Below, in pieces: positions 1 through 14,618 of a stretch of 64,000 bases of DNA. Made by a program: the position numbers and the translations under genes. Each line of letters starts with the position of its first letter. Within the stretch, counting starts at the first letter, position 1. This DNA comes from Luscinia megarhynchos (Eukaryota; Chordata; Aves; Passeriformes; Turdidae). The notes beneath the pieces are model-generated. The model did no database searches. It was not told where the DNA came from and was given only the letters and a program-made list of their open reading frames with translations. The stretch covers positions 36,273,889-36,337,888 of the forward strand of contig CM067592.1 in assembly GCA_034336665.1 (NCBI GenBank), given 5' to 3'.

Positions 1-3000
1 CCTCTTCTTTTTTTTTTTTCTTTCTCTATGTCTTTCAGTTCCGTGCCTCAAAAGGCTGTAACTGGGTTCATTACTGTGTGATAAATCAGCAGCAAATGTC
101 TATGCATTTTGCTTCATTTGGGCAGCTCCTGTTCCTTAGTGACAGCTGGTTGGCTCAGCACACTATAATTATCAAGTCAAAACCAAGATGCTTTTAGGTA
201 GTGAAAGCATATTGACAGAGACTGAATTTGTCCTCGACCTCGTCATGGCCACAGCTTTAAAAGATCCATTTGGTGGTGGTTGTTTTGTCACTGTTGGTAC
301 TGGGGCTCTGACAGTTTGTTATCACACTGAACCCTGTGGGAAGCTGTTGTTATCCTAAAGGAGTGTATGTCTTTGTTTTTCATTAGCTCCTGACATACTG
401 TATAGTTAACTTTGATCAATGTGTCTGTGTTCATTCTCTTTCTCTAAAATAAAATTTTATTGATATGTGGGAGGGGATTTATACCTGTTAGTGAGAATTT
501 ACAAAGGCCTTACTTGAACAGAGTCTGAAGGAACCCTTGCTGAGACCAAACAGACCTGTGGGTTTGCTGTCTGCAGTGGAACCAAGACACTCTCTGATGC
601 TACTTTAAGCACAACTCCATTTGACAGACTATGAGCTGAGTGATGGGTGCCTGGTTGTCCCTAGCCATGGGGGCATGGGACAGGACATTGCCCATGACCC
701 ACTAAAAAACAAGTGGCCCTGGGCTGCATGTTGTGCAGATCAGTTGCAAGGAGCTGAACATAATGGAGACTTTTTCCTCCCTCACCAAATTTATTTTAGC
801 ATCGGTGTAGAATTCCTCCTTATTTGTCTGAAATGTAGAGAAACATAAAATTTCAGCTGCCAGACAACGCAATAAGAGCTCAAGCGAGCAAAAGGAGATT
901 TCTTATGCTCTATGTTACATCTGTTAGCGAGGTGTATCAGTTTTCATGTTAAATGAAAATAACATGCTGAGCCAAGAGAGAAGAGAAAACATGTGACCTT
1001 TTTCTTGCTAGAAAAATGACCTGGGAAAGTTCTCCTGTTCTCACTAGCAAGTCACAGTTTTCTCACTTTATCATGGGGCAGGCTGGGTTTTCTATAAGGA
1101 CAACTAGAATAGGCACTCATCTCACTGCTATTTAAAAAAGCCTTTAGTGTTCTCAAATCTGGCTGGACTATAGTTTAGTGTAATTTACAGATAATGTCCA
1201 AGTAGGAGTACCTGTGTTTGCTTATGTGAAGCTCAATGAAAGGAGCATGGTACAGTCTGATTTGCATCCTTCCCTAGGATATGGGAAGGTTATCAGACCC
1301 TGAAGTATGTTAAATCATCCGAACTGTAGAAAATTCATGGCCTTTACATATGAAATAACTTGTTTTGTATAACATACATTATATTATATTAGTCCTTTGG
1401 AGGATGCAGGCAAAAAGAACCAGGTCAGCAGAGGAGATCACGTGTGATCTGCAAATAGCAATAAGATCTTTTCAAGCTTGAAAAATTAAGTATGTTCTAT
1501 GCCTGTGTGGAAGCATAGAAAGATATTTTTTTTTCCCAGCGCATTTATAACAAGACAAAAGAAAAGTCATCTTTTCTTTGCAATTGTTAAGGCTTTGATC
1601 CTGAAAAACCCCCAGCACGTTCAGTCTTGCAAACCTTTTGTGAATCCATTTTGTTGACCTAAAAGTGAAATCTTGCAAGTCGTTTTGTTTGAAGGTAGAA
1701 CAATGTAATTATCTCCTGACTGAATTGTGGCTGCTGTAGAGGTATCTGTCACAGCCCAGTGGCAAAGATGAATTTTCTGGGTGTGCCTTGTATGCATGTG
1801 CTGGCAATTACATCATAAGCACTGGAATTGTGAAACAGTAGCAGGGCCAAGGGGAAAATGCCCTATGGGGACATAAGCCTCTGTGTATGGCATGTCCTAA
1901 CAAAAAGTTGTGCCAGTCTGGCAGTGAAACAAAAGCATAGCAAGTGCCTCACCATGGAAGAAGGCAGAAATGCCGAGGGACAGCAAGCCTGTAAAAGGGA
2001 ATAGAAGCTCGAACAGGTTTGTTTGCCTTTTATGAAGTTTTAGTCTTCTCTCATGTAACATGGGGCATCACACAGTACAATGCTAACCCCTTCTATGTTC
2101 CCACAGGACAGAGGGCAAATTGATGTTCTTGCTGTGTCAGTGTACAGGAAGACTCAAGTGTCATGTTTTTTCTTCATTCTGATGAGTTTGTTTTTCAGTA
2201 AATAATGCAGGATGAGGAAGATTTTATATTTTGTTTGTTTGCAGTGTCCAGTGTCTTTATGTGTCATTTGGGGGTACTCCTCAGAAATGGCTAAACCCTT
2301 ACCTTTTCTTTGTGTTTAAAGACCACTTACAGGAAAATCCAGGAAAGAAGGATGTACGCAGAGAATCGTAAGAGCAAATAACCATGTATCAGCAAAGCCT
2401 CAGCTGTGTGCAGTTAAGGGAGCAGGCAGAGACTGAGCCTTGTGCTTAGGGGAAGGGTTTATGTTGATTGGCTAGAAGAAAGCAAAGTATGAGATAAAAA
2501 TGCATAAGATTCGGGTTTCTTCACAGAAACCCACACAGTATGTTGCAGCCTAATAGAACTGTAAAAGGAATTGGCAAAAAAAAAATAAGAAAAGGGTAGA
2601 TAATCGGCTCAAAAGCGATCTATAAGAACTGGGCTCTATCTTGCTGCTATGATGTTTTCTCTAACATTCCCTTTTCTTTCTATGCTCAGTTAGCTGCAAC
2701 AGGGCAGACCTAACCATCTAACATGGCTGATCAGATGCTATGCTGTCTTTCAGAAAGATAGTTCAGCAAAAGGTAAAGACTGAGTATGTGCTTAACTTTT
2801 AAAAAAGGGAATAGAATTTTGACTGTGAGCCAAGCAGATGGTTTATTCCTTCACAATCTTGAAAGCTCCATTTGCTTTTCATATTTAGTTTTGAAATGCC
2901 ATCAGTAAACCCTTCTGTACCCCCTCATGTAGAGCTGTTACCAATAGGTACAGCTTTATAAAGTCTTACCTATCAGTAAAAATAAAGAGCACTCCTTTGC

Positions 3001-4843
3001 ACCTGCCTGGGGTTCCTGTTTTGCTCATTACTACAACATAGAGCCACAAAATTATTTCCTTTTGCTTTTAAAATGAGAAGAGAAATGCACAGAAATGTAG
3101 ATCAAAAACAGTGCAATCTCCATCGAATTCCTCTTTTATATACATTTACTCCAACTTGAATATGTCTCATCTCTGGAGGTGGTTTTCTCAGGTCCTACTT
3201 CTCAGGCAGGCACCCTGGATGCTTTTCAAACTATATCTATTTCTGAAAACAGAGATAGAAAAAAGTATTTGGAAGACAGTATGTTTATTAGCCCTTCCCC
3301 CTCTGCAAATATCTATTATATGAGATATGTGACATGGTATTCCCCCATCCTTTGCCAAGTACTCCTATTCATGTAGTACAGAAGATTCCTAAAGATTGGC
3401 ATAGTGTGAAGGGAAAGGATTTCCAGTTCTAAACAGAAAGGGTGTTCATGTTGAGATCATTGTCTCCAGTTAAATATGAAATACAGATCAGATTTGCCAC
3501 CATAAAATAATACTAGCAGGTTTTACACAGGAAGTCACACACAATAGCCTGTATGATGGTTAACATTTCGGAAGAAGTATATTGAGATTGGCATTTATAA
3601 ATTAAGTGTACACATATCTGCAAAGGCAGTGGTTTGTCAAAATTCCTGTGCAGTTTTCTGCTTAAAGCTGATTTACCATCCTGTGCTGAAAAGCTTTTAG
3701 TAAGCTGGAAGCATCATAGAAAGAGAAATGCAGGATGATTAATATATGCTACTTATTCTGAAAATAGCCAAATTTAGCTTTCAGCTATTCTAATATATCC
3801 CAAATTTTTTAGCATTTAAAAGATCAGGTTGCTAGGGCTTGAAGGTCTTGTGCACCTCAGTTTTAATATGAAGGGACAAGTTCCTGTATAGATAAATGGT
3901 TGACTTTATTTTTCATGAAGGGTAAATTAAGTTGATCAGACTAATTTAAGACCACTTTTGTTGGAACGTATTCTTAAATAATGTTTATTTGAGTATAAGG
4001 ATCTAATCAAGTATGGTATCATGACTATCTATAGCCAAGTTGAGAGGATCTTGGCCAACTAAATCAAATAAATGACTGTAAAAAAAAGAGTAAAGTAAAA
4101 TGGCTCACCAGGAATCAAATATTAATCCCCAAAACCAGTTCTTGTGTTTCAGAGAAGAGCCATGCCAGCTATAGCAAAAAGAGTTTACAGTGGACAATAT
4201 CTGTGGTGCCCCTGCTGCTCCAGGCAGCTGGGAGAGAGCTGGTCCCCCTTGAAGGTGCTGCAGCACTGTGTTACAAAAGGAAGCCTAATTCTAACCCATG
4301 AAAATAAAAATTTTGGTGTTTAAATATATATCCTGTGAGGATTTAAGTTGTAATCCAAGCAACTGAACAGTTAAACTGCAGCAATCACAGATTTATTTGA
4401 ATTACCAGATGTAGCTCCAGACAAATAGGGAGTGCCTGGGAATTATGCCATTCCTGTGACAGTCACTTGTTTGCCTTTCATACATGCCTCCAGTTCTTCC
4501 AGGAAGATCACTTCCTGCTTAACCTGGCATTAGATCCTAAGTGCCATCTCTTCCCCAACGCCTGTTTAGAATGTAATGCCTGTGAGAAACCTGACAAATC
4601 ACTGATGGCTTCTCAAGGGATAACTGTTTCACAACTCTTGAATTGCACTGTGTTTTTTTCAGATACAAAACAAGACTCAAAGTGCTTCAGAAGCTGGACT
4701 TGCACGGGTAACGTGATAAGAGCAAAATGCCTTTCTGGTAGTTTTCTAGAGCTGGTACCAGAGTACCTGAGATAGGGAGAGGAGATTTTCTGTCAGTTTA
4801 TTTTACTTCTGTTGAAGAGGTCATTCTCATCTGTGAACTACTT

Positions 4844-4917
<74 letters not shown>

Positions 4918-5597
4918 TAGATATGGATATGGATATAGATATAGATAGATTAGATAGATGATATAGATATAGATATAGATATGGATGATATAGATATAGA
5001 TATAGATATAGATATAGATATAGATATAGATATAGATATAGATATAGATATAGATATAGATATAGATATAGATATAGATATAGATATAGATATAGATAGA
5101 TTAGATATAGATATAGATAGATATAGATGATATAGATAGATATAGATATAGATATCAATATAGATATAGATACAGATATTGATATAGATATAGATGATAT
5201 AGATATAGATATAGATATAGATATAGATGATATAGATATAGATATAGATATAGATACAGATATAGATATAGATATAGATATTGATATAGATATAGATATA
5301 GATATAGATTAGATATAGATATAGGTATAGATATAGATATAGATATAGATGATATAGATACAGATATAGATGTAGATATATAGATAGATATAGATATAGA
5401 TATAGATGATATAGATTAGATATAGATATAGATATAGATATAGATATAGATATAGATATATAGGTAGATATAGATATATAGATTAGATATAGATATATAG
5501 ATAGATTATAGATATATATAGATATAGATGATATAGATATAGATAGATATGGATGTATATATAGATATTGATATGGATATGGATATATAGATATATG
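4844..5597. repeat. Compound (GATA)n / (GATATA)n satellite array, ~750 bp
   Basis: The array opens with about 18 perfect copies of the tetramer GATA/ATAG (4844-4916). It then passes into a long, mostly hexameric GATATA tract, broken by GAT, TTGATA, GGATAT and ACAGAT variants, to about 5597. The pure hexamer core near 4985-5095 is the most uniform part; the 3' half is more degenerate. Long minus-strand open frames rich in Tyr, Leu, Ile and Ser are by-products of the period (6 bp is a multiple of 3) and are not genes. The length is likely polymorphic and error-prone in assembly. Confidence 0.97.
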
Positions 5598-5885
5598 CAC
5601 ATTTATACATACACATATACATATATGTTAAAAAATGTATATATATATTTATACATGAGAATATTGTTTGTTTGTACGTACAACAGCTGGGCATGAACCT
5701 TACATGAGCAAGTGTTGTTGCTATATGGTAAAAATTAAACAACAAGAGCACTACACAAAAATTTATATAGAATAATAAGTAATTAATGTTGTGTGGGATA
5801 AATGCATCAAATAATCAGAAAGATACAACTGAGCTGACCTATTTCTGCATCCAGGCAAGGCTGACAGATCAAAAGGATAAAAAAG

Positions 5886-5904
5886 AAAAAAAAAAAAAAA
5901 AAAA
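5886..5904. repeat. Poly(A) tract
   Basis: Nineteen consecutive A, preceded by AAAAG. No identifiable retroposed body lies directly upstream, so it is listed as a simple repeat only. Confidence 0.85.
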
Positions 5905-8900
5905 GCATTGTTGTTAGCTTTTATTGCCATGTCAGAGAGTAGATAACTCGATAAGCCAAAGTTTCTATTCTGGCAACAGCTTGTAGAACCTGCACACATG
6001 TTGCTATTGCATAATCTGATGGCCATCAGTCTAGACTTGCTGCATGCTTTTTTAGTGAATTTGTATCCCTCTGCTACAGGATTCCAGCTGAAGCTTCTGG
6101 TTTTTGCAAATGGCAAATGCTGTACAAATTCGATACACTGTTTAAACAACCACTTGGCTATTTACACCTAGTTTTTTCCTAGCAAGGTCTTAGAAATAGT
6201 TCAGTCCACAATTTTAATGGAAAGAGTGGGGGGGAAATGGAGAAATTTGCAAAACATTTTTTTTGTGGGACCTTGTGTCACATCACAAGCTGAGTCTTTT
6301 CTATGGCTGCCTTTTACTTATGCAGCTGTGGGGATGTTTATAATATCACCTTGCCTGGTTTCTTGGCATCTTGAAGATCCTCATTCTGTTCTCAGAGTCC
6401 TGGCACAACAAATTTCAACAGGACTGTCCCACATGTGTACTACTAGCAAAATTTTCAACAGTATACTCAGAAGCAGACTCAGCAGATGATTTAAGTGGGC
6501 ATGCAACACAAAAGGATCTTACAGCATTGGTAGTTCTGTGAGGCAGTGATGCCTGTCAGCTGTTGTTTCTTTTCTGTCCAACAGTGAGTCCATATTTCAG
6601 TCTCTTCATAAATCTCCTCACTCTTCTCAGGAAGTAGTTGGGAACACATTTGTGATATTGTAATTGGGTGAGGTCTTCAAGATGAGACACTCACATGCAT
6701 ACCACATAAGTATTTCATTTTTGTGCTCCTTAGGAAAGCCAGCCTTAAAAGGACTAGCATAATATATGGATGTGAAGAGATATAGGGAGCTGATTTTATG
6801 TTTTTATCACAACCTTGTGGAGCGTGGCTTTCAGTTGGGAAAAACAAACTGGAAACAACTTCTTTTAAAAGGATGTTTAAAAAGTTTCCACAGAAAAGTC
6901 AAGACAATGACTGATGAACTGGAGAAAATGCTTCCCTGGGGTGAGGAACTTCTGTCTCTTTGCCTTACCAAGAAGGGCAGGAAGGGCGTTGATTACATGT
7001 ATTTAATACCAAACCTGAAAACGCTGCTAAAACTATCAGAAAAAGTCCCCTAAAGACCAAGGGAGGGAGATGCAAGCCAGACAAGTTAATGATTAAATGA
7101 CAAAGAAAAAGGCATGCATTTTTACTAGTAATTAAATGATTACACATGAAATAAGTGAGTAGTTCAGACTTTCAAATCAAGAGTGGCACAGTCTCTTTCT
7201 GGAGACAGTCTTCTGCCACGTACAAGTCATTCAGTTCGATATTATGCTTCGTATAGTTTAGAAGGTCAGCTTAGATGGTCACATGAGATGGTAAAATGTT
7301 AAGACCTATTGTTTGTGACCAAGGGAAAACACTTTCACTCTGTCCCATTTCATTTTTTATATATGGGCAAAAAATGTTAATAATTTATAGGGCTGTGAAT
7401 CTTGCTGTCCGTGGCTGGATTAATTTGTGTCCAGCTCAGGGAATTCAATGTGGTGAGGTGACTGAGCTGCCTGTTCTGCTGGAACCAATTCCATAACGTG
7501 GTGTGACCCTCTCTGTTCAGCCTCACCATCAAAGGTAGGTTACCAGGGGAGTGCAGCCCCATACCTGGGAATATGTATTGCATAATTTCCAGTGTGACAT
7601 ACTGTCTGCTAGTGAGTGGAATACCTAAAGGTCAAACTCTTTTGGTGAGATGCTTCTGAGACCATGAGATGAGAAGAGAGACTTTGCAGTTGTACCCCCT
7701 GTTGCCCTCTGGTTCCCAGAAGTCATCTATGGGAGCCCTCTGCTTTTAAGGGTATGGTTGTGTGGGTATTATTTTAACATAGCCTCTTTACAGCATTTAC
7801 CCTTCTTTAATTTGTTTTGTCTTTTTTCATATTTCATATTTCATTTCTCTCTGAAGTGTTTCAACTCAATGTGGCTTTTAGCTCCATAGAACATATTTTT
7901 TTACAGTAATCAATTAAGATTTAAAACCAGAGATTATATACTCTTAAAAGTACAAATGGCAGGTCAAATGCAATTGCCATTTAGAAGCAAAAGGAGGAAA
8001 ATACATAGCTGTCGTTTGAATATTTGGGTACCTTTTCTTGTGAGACAGTGTTATGAGACAACTTCTTAGTTTGTATCACTTCTTTGGCCAATTCTGCTTT
8101 GTTTCTTCAATGTAAATCCAGGATAATCTCTTGGATTTTAGCATAGGTAATTTGCTTTATCCTGATAGTAACTGAAAGATTTGACCTGAATTTTCTAGTG
8201 TATCTCCTGCTCAAGTATCCTCCCACTGAAGGCAGTGTCATTATGGCTGGGGCCCTGAGTGTGCTAAACAGATTTTTTCCTGAGCTCATATATCCATCAC
8301 ATCATTTGTGTTTGATTTACTTACATTGTTACTATGTTTAATCTCTACCCATTTAGTCATACTTACTGTCATTTTTTATTTGTTTAGTAACTCAGCGCAG
8401 CTCAAAAAGGTAACAGGAATGGATAGAGCATAACAAGTTGTAGATATATTCTGTGCAGAGCTCTTCTGTGCCTCGCTGTGTTTCAGCTTTCACAGTTTGG
8501 CTTATGGGATAGATTGTTTATTCAAATACTTGGTTTATATAAGAGTGTTTAACAGCAGCTGTAAGTGTACTACAGAGAAGTATTGAATATGTTTCTTATT
8601 TATTTTTACTCTATTGTTTGTAAAGTCCTCCAGGATTTTCTCAAAAAAACTCCTTTGTACTGCTAGGCCCAACATTAGCAGTATAATGGGCTCAAAATGG
8701 AGAGAACCCACAAAACATTCAAACCGTCTTCATCCCCAAGTCTTTGGCAGCTGTGGGCAGAAAAAAATGAAAAACTGCCTTTGCTTTCTTTCCCCCGCGG
8801 GAAAGGAAGAGAGGCATCCTCCTGGCAATACCAGTAATGCAGAGGGAAAGAGAATTCCCCAGCAGCAGGGGATGGCAAGTTTTTAGGGGATGGGGGTAGC

Positions 8901-10730
8901 GCTCCTTTGTTATCAAGCATTTTTAAAGCTCAGGGGATGAGGTGTGCCACACTCTGGAGCTCAGGGGGTGTGCCAGGGCAGCAGTCCTTCAGCTCTGCTG
9001 GTCTGCCTCATGGCCAGTGTTAGCAGAGGCCAGCGATGCTGGCTAACTGATGCCATGGGACAAAGGTGTGCTCTGGTTCAGGCCTCTTCTGTGCTGACTG
9101 CATTTTGAGCCTTTCTCGCCAGTGCTGAGGGGGAAATGAAAGTAAAAAGCAACTTCATCCTGACTGCAGGGGACCTGCTAAGGTAGCTGGCCAAATAAAG
9201 CATCATCATGACAAAACTTAATTTTATGCTAGACCAGTGTGTGACAAGAGTGAAAAATGTAGGCACCGTGCAGTCTCATTTCATGTACCTCATGGGATAT
9301 GTGGCCTCTCCTGGAAGACTTGACACTGGAAAAGGAGGCTGTGAATATCCTCCTGACTATTATCCCATGTGGGGAAATCAACAAAGCCTGGTGAGCCTGG
9401 TGGGCTATGGGGAGAATCCAGCCTTCCCCACTCTTATGTGCAAGGCACAGGGTCCTACTTGGGCACTGGCCAAGGGTCTTCTAGAAGGTGCCAGCTGGAT
9501 CTGGTGGAGATCTGTTCCCCAGGTGTGCTGCCCACCTCACGATGGTAGATGGGTGACAGATTGCTCACCCTCCAAGCCTGCTCCAGCACCAGGTTTCCCT
9601 CATGTCCACACACACGGATATGAAGTGTATTTACAAGCAGTGTGCTCAGATTATGTTACTTTAGGCTTATTGTGTGGGACACACATTTTCTTCTCTTGGA
9701 GACTTGGTCCCTTTCTCCCAATGCTGGTGACTAGAATAGGGATAGGCTGTGCCATTTCTCCCTACTGATGTTATCATCAGCACCCCTCCTGACCAAATAT
9801 GGAGACGGTCTGCATCAGGTTACACCCTGAGTTATTGGCAGGGTTCAGTCCTGGTGCCTGCAGTTGAGCAACCAGGTTGAGATTTTCACCCTTGCAGAAG
9901 CCAGCCTGATGCTTGTGCGCTGCTATTTAATTCACTGTGTTTAGAATTTAGGTTGCAAATGGGCTTCTTCCAGGCAGGGTTTAATTTCAGTGTTTGCAAA
10001 GATGGCTAAGTGCACTGAGGTTAAAACCATCTGCAGATGCTGTCTGGATTGTACAGTTTCAGCAACACAAGCTGCCCACCCTATTGGCAGCTATGCTGCC
10101 CTTAGAACTGCTTTATTTAGCTTGAACATTGTAAATTGATAATGCAGTCTACAAAATTTAGTACAGTATTTTAAATATTAAAGATTTTAATGGAAGCTTT
10201 TGCTGAAAGGAGAATGTAAAATAAGTGAAAAAATATTCATGAGCTTCAATGTTTGAATCAATTGGCTCTGGGCAGCAATTGAACTAAGCTTCTGTCCACT
10301 ATGTGGACTAAAACCTTTGTCCATCTTTTTTTTTCTTTTACTTCAGATCAATACTGTAAATCATGATTGTGAGACCAAAATTTCTTATCTTATTGTAACT
10401 ATAGCGTAGCACAATGTGGGAAAGTGGTGAGTAAACCAGAGTGTTGAGCTGCATTAAGTTGAAAGAGGACATGTTTGGTTTTCTTGGTTTAGGCATATTT
10501 TAAAACTTTGGATTTGGACAGGAGAGTTCTGCTATTGTTAAAGGTACAAAAATAGAAAAGGTGAGAGAAAGGCTTGGTTTGTTTTCTGATTCGCTTTTAG
10601 TGTTTTTTTTAAAGTAGCATTGGATTTTATGTATGCTCTGCAGCAGTCTTCCTAACATGATGATAAATGGCCTGTTCCCAGCTGACTCTTAATTCCATGT
10701 CTTCCTACCCAGAAAACGCACTCCAAATAC

Positions 10731-10768
10731 TCATAAACTCAGTCATAAACTCATGCATAAACTCAGTC
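10731..10768. repeat. Short tandem triplication, ~12 bp unit
   Basis: Three imperfect copies of tcataaactcag lie back to back, about 155 bp upstream of the kinase exon A acceptor. The pattern suggests replication slippage. Confidence 0.8.
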
Positions 10769-10897
10769 TTTTTGCAGAAAGTGGTAAAAAATGACATGTG
10801 TGCTCTCTGATTCCTTCCCTACTTTACAGGCAATCCAATCTCCAAGTGGCTGTAAGCGTGGGCTCCAGCCCATCCTGGACGTGCAGCTCCCCTCTGA

Positions 10898-11113
<216 letters not shown>

Positions 11114-12689
11114 TAAATGATCATGTTTGCATATTCTATAATCCAGTGTAACTGTTCTTGTGCATGTAGAAGAGTTCACAAAGCTAATGGAGTGTTTAGA
11201 GAATTTGGTATTTGATCTTGATGTGGATTGTAAAATGTGAACTAAATAGCATACGGAAAAGGGAAGAAACAGATTGCATCACGAGGGGGCAAAATCTTTT
11301 ATAGTCTGTCTGAAGTACAATAGTGAAAAATAATGTCTAGGTCATTAAAAATGTATGTGATATTTATGTGTGTCTAAAAAACAATCTGTTACTAGCTAAG
11401 TGAATAGGTCATGTGTAAAATTGCTAGGCAATGAACACCTTTCTGTTTCAGGACTGTGCCATTCTTTCAGTCAGCAACTGAAACTGTCTGTGGGTAATTT
11501 TCATTAATATAGCCTTGAGACCAAGCCTGCCTCGAAGCCCTTTTTGCCCAGCAAAATTCAAGAGCTGTTGACTTTAGCTGTGGATGTAGCTAGAAACTAC
11601 ACTCTGAGGGTTTGAAAACTTTCCTTGAAACCAAACTCTTATCTCCGTCTATGTTCTGCCAAAAATTAAATAAGGTATCCAGCATTTGAAATATCTCATT
11701 AAGTGCAGGGGGAATAGATGTCCAGAATTTGGGCTGTGCCAAGTGACCAGAAAATAATTTCGTCTGCAAATGTGTGTGCATTTTGGATGAAACCATGTAG
11801 TAAAAGAAATCATATAGATCATATTTTTGTATTTGGTAACAAGAAATAGAGTCTTGGATCTGACAGTGGAAAAACACAAAAGGAGGACAGTCTTGTAGAG
11901 TGCTCCATCAAAAATAACAGGGGTTTGGGTTTGCCAGGGTTATAAGCTTTTTGATACTCAGGAGTAGTTCTGTCATGTTGACTGGTGAGAAAAATATTAA
12001 GCCCTGAAGGGATATAACATAGACAGGAGAAAGCAAGAGACAGGAGATGGAAAAACTAGATCTGAATGAATTTTTTGTTGTATTTTGGTGAAGCTATAAT
12101 GGAAATTATCTTTCCTCTATCACTTTAGGGAGCTGTTTGATAGCAAAATAAAAGTATTTCCATTCACTTGCTCCTTTTGAAAGTCCTCTCCAAATGGAGC
12201 CTAGCACTTCTGCTGTTAAATGCTGCACTGCACTTTCTCTCTGCTGCTCATTCTCAGTGTAAATCAAAAGGAAGAGCATTCAACCTTTAAAGGTACATAT
12301 ATCTCCACAGACCTAGATGATAAATCTATCCATTTTCTGGGCAAGTTGTTATACTTTTTTGGTCCCGGTTTTTGAGGATTTTTTACAAAATCCTCTTCTT
12401 ACAGTGTCTTTAATAAGAATCTTGCAGGCAGCTATGGGAAGAATTACCTCTGGGAACAGGTTATTCCCATTTTATATTTCTGTCATTGGCTCTGAAAGAT
12501 GTGACTCTGGCTGTTGTCACAGAGCAAAGTTTTTGGTGAACTGAGCCACTGGATTCATCCTCATATAACTGAGGGGTTAATTGTCTGATGCTTGCCTCTT
12601 TCACTATGATTACCAACCACAGATAACAGGTATCCCTGAGTCACAGTGGAGGTCAAGGGATGGAGCTTCCCCTGCAGTGCAGAGAGCTA

Positions 12690-12709
12690 TCCTGCACTTC
12701 AGTGCAGGA
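12690..12709. repeat. Inverted repeat, 9-bp arms, 2-nt spacer
   Basis: The arms are tcctgcact (12690-12698) and agtgcagga (12701-12709), separated by TC. They are perfectly complementary. A related cctgcagtgcag lies just upstream at 12670-12682. The spacer is too short for a comfortable hairpin loop. Confidence 0.8.
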
Positions 12710-14604
12710 CTGTGTCTGGACTCCATCCTGAGCCCAGGATTTGGCAGTTTAGTCACAGAGGAGCAGACTCAGATGCTGGCAGCAATGAGCAGCTCCTCCT
12801 GACACACAAGGGCTTTAGACTGCTTCAGCTCTACGGACAAAACCAGAACATATCCATCACTATAAAGTAGATTTGGTGAACCCAGGAGAAATAGCTTCGT
12901 GCTGAAGAGTAAGGTGGTGTCGGGGAGATTTCAGCAGAAAGGAAGCACAGCCCCACCTGCACATTGGGGGTCAGGTTGGCTAGTGGTCCCTGCCAGCTCC
13001 CTGTGCCTGCCAGTTGCTAGAAAACTTTATGGCTCATGCCTGGCCCTGAGCATCTCTCCTTCTAACTCAACATGTTCCCTTCTTATCAGCCAGCTGGTAT
13101 CCAAAATGCTGACGTTGCTGCAACAAATTATTTAGGAGCTAAAAGGCCCAGAAAAATCTGGGAAGATAAAAAAGATCAGACCTAACATAAAACACCAAAG
13201 AGTTTGAGCTTTTGCTCCTTTAAAGAGGAGAAACACAATTTGTTTAAATTGCTTTTGATTAGTGTGGGCCTTTTGGGGGCAATATTTGGAAATAACTTCC
13301 AAATTTCAAAAAAGTCAGAGAATTTAAAAAAAAAAGGAAATTTTATTTCAAATAAATTGGAAATTTAGAAATTTCCATAGGACAACACCTGGACGTTGTA
13401 CTAGCATTGGCCCCATAGCACATCGTATCAGGACACCATTTGCTGCAGGAACTTTTAGAGAACAGAGGGTAAAGGGAGGAAAAATTCTTGTTTTCTTGAG
13501 GGCCCATTTTGCTGTGTTTGTTCAGGCCTGGCTCAGTACTGTCTCCTCACAGGACTGGATCCCCAGGCACAGTCTCACACTAGCACAGCCTCTCCAGAGC
13601 GGGAGGTGAGGCTGACAAGGCACAGGCTAGCAGCTGCCTCTGGCTCCCCTGGGAGGTTTTGCTCAGCTAGCAGACTGCTGTGTGAGCGAGATCAAGAACA
13701 TTTCCATGGCACCTGCGCAGCAAAACCAAAGATTTCCAATTCTTCAGGCCTTCAGTTCTGAGAAGGCTCAAAACCACAACTTCATTTCTTGAGAACACAT
13801 AGCAGTCAGCTCTTGTACGTTGATGGGAAGCAGTAGCAATTATTTTGTAGGGGAAGGCTGAAACGGTAAAAAGTAGTAATAGTAGTAGTCATGTAGCTGA
13901 GAGTTTGTCTGATGTTGGAGACAGCAGTCCCATCCTCCTGCTGCTGCTCTGACAGAGTGGTGTCAGAGCTCACACTCGCTGCAGAGCACAGGGTAGCACA
14001 GAGCACACAGAGTGCTGATACCTGGACAAGGGCTCTCTGGAAGACAGTAAGTGTGGGGTGGTGGTCTGGCTGTGACAAGGATGAATTTGGCAGCCTGTAA
14101 GAGCCTCTGTTTCCAAAGAAAGCTCGTCCCTCCTCTTTAACTGTGGCCTGAGTGGCTGGAAAGCACGTGATTGAATCCCAGATCCTATTTGGGAAAGCCT
14201 CCTGTCGACTGGTGAAAGTGCTTTGTATGCAGAGCTTTAGCATACTTGTCAGTAATGATAATAATAATTAATATGTCTTTCCTCTCTTTGTGCTCTTAGG
14301 GTTTTATTTTGGTTTTTTCTTTTTTTCTTGTACTGAGAACAAGCTAAATGCATTAGTCAATGTCATTTCTATGTAAATTCTACATACTTATTAATTTTTT
14401 TACCTTCCAGTCTCCTCCTTGCCTGACTGTGCCAGCTCTCTCATGCATTGTGCTTATTCTGTGCACTGCATGAAATAATGAAAAGGAGATTTTGCAGTGG
14501 TGGGTGACAGAAATTCTAGTCAACCCATGGTAGTAGAAACCCTGCCTGAGTTACACCTGAGTTTTAGAGTTTTCTGCATTTTGCTGTTTGACAGAAAATG
14601 TGGA

Positions 14605-14618
14605 ATTGCCATGGCAAC
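14605..14618. promoter_or_regulatory. RFX-type X-box palindrome (candidate)
   Basis: ATTGCCATGGCAAC matches 13 of 14 positions of the full RFX-dimer X-box consensus GTTGCCATGGCAAC, and its central 12 bases are a perfect palindrome. It sits in the first kinase intron. The match is direct; any regulatory role is inference. Confidence 0.4.

Noticed and set aside
4838..5600. Long minus-strand Tyr/Leu/Ile/Ser open frames
   Set aside because: Direct products of the GATA/GATATA period, not genes.
9208..9768. 186-codon + strand open frame in a GC-richer intronic patch
   Set aside because: No recognisable domain, no splice or promoter context, and about one open frame of this length is expected by chance in 64 kb over six frames. 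GC-rich sequence lengthens chance frames further.
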